A DNA stretch of 9,080 nucleotides, taken from NCBI GenBank assembly GCA_964425215.1, contig CAYRLW010000080.1:1-9080 (forward strand). Reading direction: 5' to 3'. Numbering within the stretch: position 1 is the stretch's first letter; every line of letters starts with the position of its first letter. Shown one piece after another: positions 1 to 7,361 of the stretch. The notes under the pieces were generated by a model that saw only the letters and a program-made list of their open reading frames with translations, was not told the DNA's origin and did no database searches. This stretch comes from CAYRLW01 sp964425215. GTDB lineage: Bacteria; Spirochaetota; Spirochaetia; Treponematales; Breznakiellaceae. Both the position numbers and the translations under genes were made by a program.

Positions 1-1262
1 ACGATGGTAGCGTTACGTTCCCTGGCTACCCTGTGTAAGGGGGTAATGGGATCGGCGGCCAACTGTTCCTTGGTCAAGGCTCCCGGTTCCAGGAGCCGCA
101 AAAATTCCACGGGATGGGGGGTCAAAATCGTTCGGCCGGAAAACCGATACCCCCTGGCCGGTTCGATGGCGTCGGCGTCCAAGACCAGGGCGAGCCCCCG
201 CTGTTCCCGTTCCCACTGGGCGTATAAAATCCGCTCCCGCTCTTCCGACCAAGACCAGCCGGGACCCAGGAGTACGGCTTGGGGGGTAAAACGATCCGAT
301 GCGGCGAATTTACCCTCCCCCTTGGGGCTGGACACCATGATACCCCCGGCGTTGACCGCTAGGACATCTTGGATTTCCCGGTCCACCATCAAACGGACGA
401 GTCCCGCCCCGGCGGCTTGGGCTCCCCGGGCGGCGATACGGGCGGCCCCCACCGCTCCCGGTGATCCCGCCCAAATTTCCACTACCCCCCGTTGGTGTTT
501 ATACGCCCCCGGAGAAACCCGGGGAATTCGGGGGGCCAAGTCCTTAAAATCGACGAGTTCCCCCGGGGGCAGGGTGGAGAGTAGTTTCTGGGGGAAAATT
601 CCCTCTACGCTTAAGGGCTTACCGATGAGGGGCCTGATAGCGGGTCGATAGAGGAGTTCCTTAACCGGTTCCACCGCCAGGACCAGGTCCGGTTGGACCA
701 TGGGCATGGAGGGTTCCCAGAAATCAAAGAGTCCCGAGGGAACGTCGATGGAAACCACCGTGGGGGCCTCCTCCGCGTTCCGAAGCCGGTTGATTGTCCG
801 GGCCATCGCTTCGGCGGTGCCCGAAAGGGGGCCCCGCAGGCCCGTACCCACGATACCGTCGATTATAATATCCGAGGATCGAAGGTCCCCCAGCTCCGGG
901 GTTTGGTCATCCCACAGGATGACCGGCACGTCCAGCTGGGCTACCGATAGGAGCGCTTGGCTTCGAACCGAGGGGCCGCCGTCGTTGGGTCGATGAACGA
1001 TGACCCTTCCGTGGGAGGGGGGCAAGGCGTACCGAACAATGAGGGTCCTTAAAAGTACCAGGGCATCGGCTCCGTTGTTCCCCGATCCGGCTAGGACGAT
1101 TACCCGGTTTTCCCGAGGATGGTACCGATCCCCTAAAAAGGCAACCAGGGTGTCGGCGCAGGACCGTCCCGCCGCTTCCACTAGCGCAAAAGAGTTTAGA
1201 CCCCAAAACCGTTCCGCCTGGGCGTCCAATTCCCGGGCTGAGGAGGCGGAGGCGATCCTCAT
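1..1262 (-). CDS. nnr: Bifunctional NAD(P)H-hydrate epimerase / ADP-dependent dehydratase (Nnr), 3' end cut off by window edge
   Basis: Repairs NADHX and NADPHX, the hydrated damaged forms of the cofactors: the N-terminal YjeF_N domain epimerises R- and S-forms, and the C-terminal YjeF_C domain dehydrates the S-form using ADP or ATP; cytosolic. The frame is open for 420 codons and leaves the window without a stop. N-domain: GSGNNGAD (residues 59-66, family GxGNNGGDG), DGIVGTGL (135-142) and SIDVPSGL (171-178). C-domain from about residue 240: AYKHQRG (253-259), WAGSPGAVGAARIAARGA (264-281), LLGPG (331-335), LDADA (361-365) and TPHPVEF (381-387). The GTGDVLAG-type segment with the catalytic Asp is beyond the edge, probably about 100 residues. 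Start chosen at ATG 1262: its ATGA overlaps the stop of the upstream lipoprotein gene and an AGGAGA ribosome site lies 9 nt upstream. Family certain; whether both halves are active is not visible. Confidence 0.93.
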   Translation of the reverse strand, partial: MRIASASSARELDAQAERFWGLNSFALVEAAGRSCADTLVAFLGDRYHPRENRVIVLAGSGNNGADALVLLRTLIVRYALPPSHGRVIVHRPNDGGPSVRSQALLSVAQLDVPVILWDDQTPELGDLRSSDIIIDGIVGTGLRGPLSGTAEAMARTINRLRNAEEAPTVVSIDVPSGLFDFWEPSMPMVQPDLVLAVEPVKELLYRPAIRPLIGKPLSVEGIFPQKLLSTLPPGELVDFKDLAPRIPRVSPGAYKHQRGVVEIWAGSPGAVGAARIAARGAQAAGAGLVRLMVDREIQDVLAVNAGGIMVSSPKGEGKFAASDRFTPQAVLLGPGWSWSEERERILYAQWEREQRGLALVLDADAIEPARGYRFSGRTILTPHPVEFLRLLEPGALTKEQLAADPITPLHRVARERNATI

Positions 1263-2461
1263 TTTCTCGGATCTCCTATAAACCGATCGGTCCGCCACCA
1301 AACGACCCGGGCTTCCAAATTGGTTGCTAAAAGGGCCGAAAGAATCCCATCGGAAGAAAGATGGAAGGCGTTAAAGGCCAATTCATCATCCGAAACTTGA
1401 ATAAAGCCCCGTTTTTGATTTTTAGAGTCCGATTCCAACAATAACAACGAATATCCCCCCGCGGTGGGTACCGAAAGGAAAATTTTTCCTCCCCGTACAA
1501 CCCCAAGCATGGAATAGATCAGATCGACGGTTACCTTTTTATCGTTTTCTTTCGTTTCCTGTTCAAAGACCGGAACGTCCACCGAACCGGTATAGGCCCC
1601 CGTTTCCGCGTTCATAATCCAGATGATCGATCCGTCGTAGGCGATCCCCGATTTTGTTTTGGTGGATTCGTCTATACTGTCCCGATAGTAATCGATCTTT
1701 AAATAGACGCTCCTGCTATCCGGGGCCACGCTGATCGAATCCAAGGAGGGGCGGCTCTTTCGATCCTTGGGAATGGGAAGATCCTCGTTCTTAATTTTAA
1801 TCAAATACAGAACCGTACCATTTTGGTCGAACCAAAAAATGTTCCATCCCGTGGAAAGACGGCAAACCACGGCTACTTCGTCGTGAACGGACGTGAAAAT
1901 ACCGCTAATCCGCGGAAAGGGGGTTCCCCCAATCCCTTCCTGTCCCCAATAGTCCACAAAATGCCCATCTCCGTCAAAATGAAGCACCGTGGAATCCATA
2001 ATGGTCCGTTTTTCCGCGTCAAAACTCCGGCGATCCGGGGGTAAACGGTCTTCCACGTATAAATGTTTCCGCGAATCCACCGCCAGCTCTCCCGGTTCGT
2101 TCAACGGGTACGCGATCGCCCTGCGGGTTACCAGTTCCTGGTTGGGAGCTTCGGTTTTCAGAGTCAAAGGAGGGGGATTGGTGTCCCCGTTATAGATCAT
2201 GGAAAGTAAATCCCCGTAGGAGGTGTATTTAACCACCTTGCTTCCGTTTCCGTCGGAAATATAAAAAATGCCGTCCCGCATATACAGGCAGGTTTTTCGG
2301 GCGCTTCGATTGCCCTCCAAGCCGAATAAATCGATTTGATCTTCCATTTTACCCAAATTGAGGGTGAATAAATTTTCCCGATCCACCGATTGAATTTTTT
2401 GACCGCCACAGGAAAAAAGGGTTAAAAACGCCACCGCGGCCGTGAGGATAAATTGTATCAT
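1259..2461 (-). CDS. Predicted lipoprotein with beta-propeller-like repeats, possibly the spirochaetal LIC_12708 type
   Basis: A 400-residue exported protein of unknown function. The N-terminus MIQFILTAAVAFLTLFSC is a short hydrophobic signal peptide ending in a lax spirochaetal lipobox (L-F-S-C, Cys18), so it should be lipidated and anchored to a membrane. The mature part has repeated short strand-turn segments such as FYISDGNGSKVVKYTSYGDLL, HLYVEDR, VLHFDGDGHFVDYWGQEG and GSIIWIMNAETGAYTGSVDV, which resemble NHL/WD-type propeller blades; no catalytic motif is evident. It recalls the spirochaete-restricted LIC_12708 family, but that assignment is from memory and tentative. Start: the frame extends upstream to 2518, but ATG 2461 is chosen because the signal peptide begins there and the predicted promoter -10 ends 7 nt before it; no clear ribosome site precedes it. 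Its stop (TGA, 1259-1261) overlaps the ATG of nnr, so the two should be co-transcribed and translationally coupled. Confidence 0.85.
   Translation of the reverse strand: MIQFILTAAVAFLTLFSCGGQKIQSVDRENLFTLNLGKMEDQIDLFGLEGNRSARKTCLYMRDGIFYISDGNGSKVVKYTSYGDLLSMIYNGDTNPPPLTLKTEAPNQELVTRRAIAYPLNEPGELAVDSRKHLYVEDRLPPDRRSFDAEKRTIMDSTVLHFDGDGHFVDYWGQEGIGGTPFPRISGIFTSVHDEVAVVCRLSTGWNIFWFDQNGTVLYLIKIKNEDLPIPKDRKSRPSLDSISVAPDSRSVYLKIDYYRDSIDESTKTKSGIAYDGSIIWIMNAETGAYTGSVDVPVFEQETKENDKKVTVDLIYSMLGVVRGGKIFLSVPTAGGYSLLLLESDSKNQKRGFIQVSDDELAFNAFHLSSDGILSALLATNLEARVVWWRTDRFIGDPRK
1272..1277 (-). promoter_or_regulatory. Shine-Dalgarno site of nnr inside the lipoprotein gene
   Basis: AGGAGA on the minus strand, 9 nt before the nnr ATG (1262-1260) and within the last codons of the upstream gene. 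It supports the ATGA-overlap start and a re-initiation mode of translation for nnr. Confidence 0.6.
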
Positions 2462-2468
2462 AAAACCT

Positions 2469-2497
2469 ACGATAGACGGCCCTGGGGCGCTTGTCAA
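2469..2497 (-). promoter_or_regulatory. Sigma70-like promoter of the lipoprotein-nnr operon
   Basis: Minus strand: TTGACA (2497-2492, perfect -35), a 17-bp spacer, then TATCGT (2474-2469, 4 of 6 matches to TATAAT). Only the 7 bases AGGTTTT separate the -10 from ATG 2461, so initiation at the usual distance would place +1 at or within a base or two of the start codon, giving a leaderless or nearly leaderless mRNA. The -35 overlaps that of the secA promoter on the other strand. Position is inferred from sequence only. Confidence 0.6.
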
Positions 2498-2519
2498 CGG
2501 CGCCGTATCGCGGTACATT
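2491..2519 (+). promoter_or_regulatory. Sigma70-like promoter of secA
   Basis: TTGTCA (2491-2496, 5 of 6 matches to -35), a 17-bp spacer, then TACATT (2514-2519, 4 of 6 matches to -10). The secA ATG starts at 2527, 7 nt after the -10, so +1 would fall at about 2526-2527. No purine-rich ribosome site fits between promoter and ATG, which agrees with a leaderless transcript. It shares five base pairs of its -35 with the divergent promoter. Confidence 0.6.
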
Positions 2520-2526
2520 CCTCTAT

Positions 2527-5322
2527 ATGCTGGAAAAATTAGTTAAGGCCGTATTCGGTTCCCAACACGAACGGGATCTGAAGGCCCTCATCCCTATTTT
2601 ACACGCCGTGAACGAAAAGGAATCCTGGGCGGTTTCTCTACCGCCGGAGGAATTTCCCCGGATGACCGAACGTTTTAGAGAACGGTACAAAAACGGAGAA
2701 ACCCTGGATTCCCTATTACCCGAAGCCTTTGCCCTGGCCCGCGAGGCGGCCCGCCGTAAATTAGGTGAAAGACCCTACGATGTGCAGATCCTCGGTTCCA
2801 TCGTACTCCATCAAGGTAAAATCGTGGAAATGAAAACCGGGGAAGGGAAAACCCTAACCAGCGTAGCGGCAACGTACCTAAACGCCATACCCGGGCGGGG
2901 GGTCCACGTGGTAACCGTGAACGATTACCTGGCTGGACGGGACGCCGAATGGATGCGCCCCGTATTTTCATACCTGGGCTTAACGGTGGGCACTATCCTG
3001 TCGGATATGGATAACGACAGACGCCGGGAAAATTACGCCCAGGATATTACCTACGGGACCAATAACGAGTTTGGGTTTGATTATCTTCGGGATAACATGC
3101 GGTGGGACCTGGAAGGACGGGTCCAACGGGGACACCATTACTGCGTGGTCGACGAGATCGACTCCATTTTAATCGACGAGGCTCGAACCCCCCTGATTAT
3201 TTCCGGGGCCGCGGAAGACGATACCTTTAAGTTCGCGGAGGTGGATAGACTTTTGGATTCCCTAGAGGAGGTCCATAAAAAAAGCGACGGAGAGTACCCC
3301 GACGAAGCCCAAGGGGAAGAGGTTGTCGGGGATTATAAACTAAACGAAAAAAACAAAAACGTTTCCTTCACCAACAAGGGGATGGATAAGATCGAAGCGA
3401 TCCTGCACAAACGGGGTCTTATTCAAGGCTCCCTATTTAACGAAGAGAATTTTGAATATATCCATTATTTCACCCAGGCCTTACGGGCCCATAAATTGTT
3501 CCATGTGGACGTGGATTACGTGGTCCAGGATGGTCAGGTTCAAATCGTTGACGAGTTTACGGGCCGAATCCTCACGGGCCGCCGGTATTCCGACGGTCTA
3601 CACCAGGCGATCGAGGCGAAGGAGCGGATAAAAATCGCCCAGCGGAATCGGACTTTGGCCACCATTACTTTCCAAAATTACTTTAGGTTGTATAAAAAAA
3701 TATCCGGTATGACCGGAACCGCGGATACGGAAGCGGTGGAATTCTCCAAAATTTACAATTTGGACGTGGTAGTTCTGCCAACCAACCTGCCGGTCATTCG
3801 GCAGGACGAAAACGATGTGGTTTACCTAAACGAAACGGAAAAATGGGAAGCCCTTTGCGATGAAATTACCGAGGCCTATAAAAAGGGACAACCCGTTTTG
3901 GTGGGAACCGTATCTATTGAAAAATCCGAAAAGGTGTCTTCGATCCTTACCCGGCGAGGGGTCCGCCACGAAATTCTAAACGCCAAAAACCATGCCCGGG
4001 AAGCGATGATTATCGCCGAGGCGGGAGCCAAGGGAGCAATTACTATCGCGACCAACATGGCCGGCCGGGGTACGGATATTAAATTGGGAGGAAGTCCCGA
4101 ACACCGGGCCCGGAAAAGGGCCGGAACGGGGGCTACGCCGGAACAGTACGCCGAAATATTCAACCAGGAATACGAAAAATGGCGGGCCGATTATAACGAG
4201 GTAAAATCCCTGGGGGGGGTGTACGTTATCGGTACGGAACGGCACGAAAGCCGGCGGATCGACAACCAGCTCCGGGGTCGGTCGGGCCGTCAGGGCGATC
4301 CGGGGCGATCTAAGTTTTTTATCTCCATGGACGATGATTTAATGCGTCTGTTCGGCGGCGCGAATATCAAAAACCTTATGTCTAAAATTGGTATGGAGCC
4401 GGGAGAACCGATTTACCATCCCTGGTTGAATAAGAGTATCGAGCGTGCCCAAAAAAAGGTGGAGGAACGGAACTTCGAAATCCGTAAACACCTGTTGGAA
4501 TACGACGATGTATTGAACCAACAGCGAAAATTTATTTATGAACAACGGGACGATATTTTAGCGGATCAGCGGTTGGTAAACCGGGTGAACAACGCCACGG
4601 TCGAAATGGTTCACCAAATGGTGGAAGATTTTAAAGCGGCGTACCGAAGAGATACTGCTGTAGCGGTAAAGGCTCTCATCGCTCAGGTTAGAGAGAAGTT
4701 TGGGTATTCCCTTTCCCTCTCGACTTCCGACGAATTAACACAAAAACCCGAAGATTTGGAAGCCCTGATAATCCAATCCTTGGAAACCGAATTGGCCGAC
4801 AAGGAAGCCCAGGTAGGTCAGGAAAACCTGAACATGTTTATCCGTATGCAGTACCTGCAGGCCATAGACCGAAAATGGTTAGACCATCTGGAAAACATGG
4901 AAGCACTCCGGGAAGCGGTGTACCTGCGCAGTTATGGGCAGAAAAATCCGCTGACCGAGTATAAGCTTGAGGGGTTCCAAATATTCGATACGATGATCGA
5001 CGAGATTCGGGAGGAAATCGCTTCCCGGGTTCACCTGGTCCGGGTTCAGGCGAACGAGGAACGGGAGGTCCGCGCCCGGCCGGTCGCGGTGGTTCATTCG
5101 GCCAGCCATGGAAGCGTGGGTGCCTTTGGGGGTGCCGCGTCGTCATCCGGTACCGCCACGGGTACGTCGGTTCGTCGGCCCGTCACCGGCGGCCCGTCGG
5201 GTCCCTCGAGCCGATCGGAACCCGAATCAGCGACGGTGGTGCGGACGTACCCCAAGGTGGGCAGAAACGATCCCTGCCCCTGCGGTAGCGGTAAAAAGTA
5301 TAAATACTGTCACGGCAGGTAA
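2527..5322 (+). CDS. secA: Preprotein translocase ATPase SecA
   Basis: Motor ATPase that binds preproteins and drives them through the SecYEG channel at the inner membrane. The 931-residue length fits the family. Visible in order: N-terminal helix MLEKLVKAVFGS; Walker A MKTGEGKT (102-109) in NBD1; Walker B and its extension VVDEIDSILIDEARTP from about 207; the preprotein cross-linking domain to about residue 370; the NBD2 motifs TNMAGRGTDIKLGG and RHESRRIDNQLRGRSGRQGD; helical scaffold and wing with LEYDDVLNQQR; a flexible Ser/Gly/Thr/Pro-rich linker (about 850-905); and the C-terminal zinc motif CPCGSGKKYKYCH (Cys917, Cys919, Cys928, His929), which binds Zn and contacts SecB or ribosomes in known SecAs. 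Start: ATG 2527 gives the conserved MLEKLV N-terminus. The frame extends upstream to a TTG at 2491, but that codon lies in the -35 element. No Shine-Dalgarno site is seen. It forms a one-gene unit ended by the hairpin at its stop codon. No key residue appears to be missing. Confidence 0.98.
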   Translation: MLEKLVKAVFGSQHERDLKALIPILHAVNEKESWAVSLPPEEFPRMTERFRERYKNGETLDSLLPEAFALAREAARRKLGERPYDVQILGSIVLHQGKIVEMKTGEGKTLTSVAATYLNAIPGRGVHVVTVNDYLAGRDAEWMRPVFSYLGLTVGTILSDMDNDRRRENYAQDITYGTNNEFGFDYLRDNMRWDLEGRVQRGHHYCVVDEIDSILIDEARTPLIISGAAEDDTFKFAEVDRLLDSLEEVHKKSDGEYPDEAQGEEVVGDYKLNEKNKNVSFTNKGMDKIEAILHKRGLIQGSLFNEENFEYIHYFTQALRAHKLFHVDVDYVVQDGQVQIVDEFTGRILTGRRYSDGLHQAIEAKERIKIAQRNRTLATITFQNYFRLYKKISGMTGTADTEAVEFSKIYNLDVVVLPTNLPVIRQDENDVVYLNETEKWEALCDEITEAYKKGQPVLVGTVSIEKSEKVSSILTRRGVRHEILNAKNHAREAMIIAEAGAKGAITIATNMAGRGTDIKLGGSPEHRARKRAGTGATPEQYAEIFNQEYEKWRADYNEVKSLGGVYVIGTERHESRRIDNQLRGRSGRQGDPGRSKFFISMDDDLMRLFGGANIKNLMSKIGMEPGEPIYHPWLNKSIERAQKKVEERNFEIRKHLLEYDDVLNQQRKFIYEQRDDILADQRLVNRVNNATVEMVHQMVEDFKAAYRRDTAVAVKALIAQVREKFGYSLSLSTSDELTQKPEDLEALIIQSLETELADKEAQVGQENLNMFIRMQYLQAIDRKWLDHLENMEALREAVYLRSYGQKNPLTEYKLEGFQIFDTMIDEIREEIASRVHLVRVQANEEREVRARPVAVVHSASHGSVGAFGGAASSSGTATGTSVRRPVTGGPSGPSSRSEPESATVVRTYPKVGRNDPCPCGSGKKYKYCHGR

Positions 5323-5359
5323 GAAAAAAGGGCCCCAGCTGGGGGCCCTTTTTTCTTAC
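5319..5359. terminator. Bidirectional intrinsic terminator between convergent genes
   Basis: Left arm GTAAGAAAAAAGGGCCCC (5319-5336), loop AGCTG (5337-5341) and an exactly complementary right arm (5342-5359): 18 bp without mismatch. The G/C core is followed by six T on the plus strand and, because the arm starts with A6, by six T on the minus strand, so it can end secA transcripts and those of the SPOR-protein operon. The secA stop codon TAA (5320-5322) lies inside the left arm. Confidence 0.9.
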
Positions 5360-5389
5360 TATGTAGGGCGTAAGAACAGTTGACGCACC

Positions 5390-5407
5390 GCCCCCGTCGG
5401 AGGGGGC
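5390..5407. other. Short GC hairpin downstream of the SPOR-domain gene
   Basis: GCCCCC (5390-5395) pairs with GGGGGC (5402-5407) around a 6-nt loop, 13 bases past the minus-strand stop. No T-run follows it in either direction, so it is not a standard intrinsic terminator. It could stabilise the 3' end of the minus-strand mRNA, whose real terminator is the 18-bp hairpin further on, or mean nothing. Confidence 0.35.
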
Positions 5408-5419
5408 TTAAAAGTCCGG

Positions 5420-6816
5420 TTACCCCTCGGTTTTGATAAACGCATCGCTGTAGCCGATTCTTTTAAACCGTTGCAGTAAAGCCGCGCTTTCCCCCTGGTT
5501 TATGGGACCCACCAACACCCGGTAAAGGGGTTTATCCGGTGTCCCGGCCCTTTGAACCGCCAGGGGATACGTGGGCCCCAGTTGATGGATCGCGTCTTGA
5601 ACCAGCTGTTCTTTACTAAGGGCCGCTACCTGGACGTAATAGGAACCCTTTTGCAATCTTTCGATAACCGGAACCCCGAAGTTGACACTCTCGGATTTAG
5701 CCGTAGGCCCAACAGGGGGCACCGAAGCGGGTAGCGGAGCCTTAGTGGCTCCATGAGCGGTTTCAGGAACTTTCCCAGGGGCGGTAGAACCGGGAAGCGA
5801 GGCGGTCGGTAGGGGCGCTACCTGGGGTACGTCCAGGGGAATCGATTCCTGACCTTGGGGCTTAGGCTCGGTGATGGGCGCCACTTCCGCTTGGGCGCTC
5901 AAGGATGTATCGGGTTCTGCCTTTGGGGGACGGCTTTCCGCGGGAACCAGGGCAAGATCCACCGGTCCGGCTGTTTGCGTCGGAGGAACGGGGGCCGTTG
6001 CTTCCGGGACCGTTTCCGCACTCTTCTTTTCCGTCGTCGGGGGCGCATAGGATTCGGGAACATCGACAATTTCGTTGGTCGTCACGGTCGCATCGGTATT
6101 TTCCGATGTACTTGCCTTAGAAGGGCTTTCCGGAGTTTGGGATTCCGGAGGAACGGCTTCCGGTGGCGCCGCTGTTTCCGTGTCGGGACTAGGAGCCAGA
6201 ACGGCGGCTACGGAGCCCTCCGCAGGGCTCGCTGTTGCGGTTTCCGGGGTCGCTGTTTCGGAAGACTTAACGGCTTCATCGGCGGTGGGGCTTGACGCGG
6301 AAGCNNNNNNNNNNNNNNNNNNNNNNNNNNNNNNNNNNNNNNNNNNNNNNNNNNNNNNNNNNNNNNNNNNNNNNNNNNNNNNNNNNNNNNNNNNNNNNNN
6401 NNNNCCGGGGTAGAACCCGCCGCTACCGCCGCCTTGGGGTCCCGGTCCGGGTCGCCGCTAGTGGAAAGGCCCTCGGTAAAACGGGAAAAGGCGATGGGGT
6501 CTGCGGGCATGGACATACGAATCCGACCCACCGATCGATTTTGAAGACCAATGGCCGTGGCGGCCCCTTTGGAGACCACCGCCAGCAACCCCGGGGAGTT
6601 GAGCGTATCCGCCACAATAACCCGAATGGAGGTTCCCGTCTCCAGGTTGGTCAAATCCACAATCGTATTTCGGGGAAAGGAATTGGTCGCCACATAGTAC
6701 CCCGAATCGGGAAGGGCTCCCGTGCTATCCACGGTTGCCGCCCCTTCCCAAACCGACGCGCTTAGGGTTACTACTATCGAAACAGCGGCCGCGATCCAAA
6801 AAAGTTTTTTCTTCAT
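5420..6816 (-). CDS. RlpA-like double-psi beta-barrel plus SPOR-domain envelope protein, interrupted by assembly gap
   Basis: Read as one gene across the 100-N gap. N-terminal piece (6816 to the gap, 137 codons): signal peptide MKKKLFWIAAAVSIVVTLSA, then an RlpA/DPBB-like domain at about 38-103 (SGYYVATNSFPRNTIVDLTN, TGTSIRVIVAD, SKGAATAIGL, VGRIRMSM). C-terminal piece (gap to 5420, 294 residues): a long Ala/Pro/Thr/Glu/Ser linker, then a SPOR domain in the last 75 residues (GSYYVQVAAL, LYRVLVGPI, GYSDAFIK). SPOR domains bind denuded septal peptidoglycan; RlpA proteins are lytic transglycosylases or septal factors. The usual NDRGPF segment of RlpA is replaced by ADTLNSPG, so enzyme activity is doubtful. 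The C-terminal frame is open right up to the gap, with only a GTG as internal start, and both pieces match halves of known RlpA layouts. Start ATG 6816 has AGGTGAGG just upstream, overlapping the stop of the preceding gene 4 nt away. A pseudogene is possible but less likely. Confidence 0.8.
6305..6404. other. Assembly gap (100 N)
   Basis: Exactly 100 undefined bases, the conventional filler for a gap of unknown length. It lies in the low-complexity linker of the SPOR-domain gene, where near-repeats such as GCTGTTTCCG (6171-6180), GCTGTTGCGG (6231-6240) and GCTGTTTCGG (6252-6261) recur in frame, a likely reason for the break. The two coding frames on either side agree only if the true gap is 2 modulo 3 bases long. 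Confidence 0.97.
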
Positions 6817-6820
6817 ACCC

Positions 6821-7345
6821 TCACCTATCCTTCAAATGGGCTATCGTATCCCGAGCTACCATTTGGGCTGTTTTTTGATCCTCCGTTCCTGCGGTACTGG
6901 GTTCCAGGGAATTGTAAACCCGCCGGTACAAAACCTTAAAGGGCGAGACTTGGGCCAATAGTACCGTGGAACGAAGGGGAGAAAGACGTATTTTTTGAGC
7001 TATCGGATCATCCTTTTTAGGACCCAGGTACTCCAAAAGAACGTAGATAATATAATCCGCCGATCCCTTTAGCCCTTCGTCTATTTCTTCATTTGGAATA
7101 GAGATCCCCTCGGATTTCGCCGATTCCCCCAACCGAAGGATGGGCCCGTTGCTGGCTATATGACCCGCGTCAAAAATGCCGTCCAACAGTCCCGCTTCCC
7201 AGGCCGAGGAAGCCTCTACGGCCGGATAATCCTCCGACAAACCCTGTTCGGCGATCTGAACCAAAATCGTGTCGGCGAAACAGGGTTGAAGCACCGGAAA
7301 CAGAGAAAAGAGAATTAATATGATGTACCGCTTAAAAAAGCCCAT
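6821..7345 (-). CDS. Secreted protein of unknown function, first gene of the SPOR-protein operon
   Basis: I do not recognise a family. It has 174 residues: a basic-hydrophobic signal peptide MGFFKRYIILILFSLFPVLQ, a probable signal peptidase I site after CFA (about residue 24), then a mixed alpha/beta mature part of about 150 residues. A lipobox is unlikely because Pro precedes the only Cys. Segments that could define it are DTILVQIAEQGLSED, WEAGLLDGIFDAGHIASNGP and SADYIIYVLLEYLG; the last looks like a buried strand followed by charged residues. There is no metal or catalytic motif. ATG 7345 is preceded at 5 nt by the strong ribosome site GGGGGGAG (7358-7351). Its TGA (6823-6821) lies 4 nt before the SPOR-domain gene and forms part of that gene's ribosome site, so both are surely co-expressed and this protein probably also works in the periplasm or cell wall. 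That role is inferred from context only. Confidence 0.82.
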   Translation of the reverse strand: MGFFKRYIILILFSLFPVLQPCFADTILVQIAEQGLSEDYPAVEASSAWEAGLLDGIFDAGHIASNGPILRLGESAKSEGISIPNEEIDEGLKGSADYIIYVLLEYLGPKKDDPIAQKIRLSPLRSTVLLAQVSPFKVLYRRVYNSLEPSTAGTEDQKTAQMVARDTIAHLKDR

Positions 7346-7361
7346 GCCATCTCCCCCCTAT

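Noticed and set aside
4..651. Long plus-strand open frame opposite nnr
   Set aside because: Antisense shadow: the minus strand encodes a continuous Nnr protein with family motifs throughout, and the plus-strand translation resembles nothing known.
2462..2518. Upstream start for the lipoprotein adding 19 residues
   Set aside because: It would put a non-hydrophobic segment before the signal peptide and would start upstream of the predicted promoter -10.
2491..2526. Upstream TTG start for secA adding 12 residues
   Set aside because: It falls inside the predicted -35 hexamer, and MLEKLVKAVFG is the conserved SecA N-terminus.
5855..6295. Plus-strand open frame rich in Gly and Arg
   Set aside because: Complement of the Ala/Pro-rich linker of the SPOR-domain gene; its composition is explained by that linker.
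6208..6304. Stop at 6208 in the frame of the N-terminal RlpA-like piece, suggesting a frameshifted pseudogene
   Set aside because: The frame is only linked through 100 placeholder N; the other frame is open and has the right linker composition and SPOR domain.
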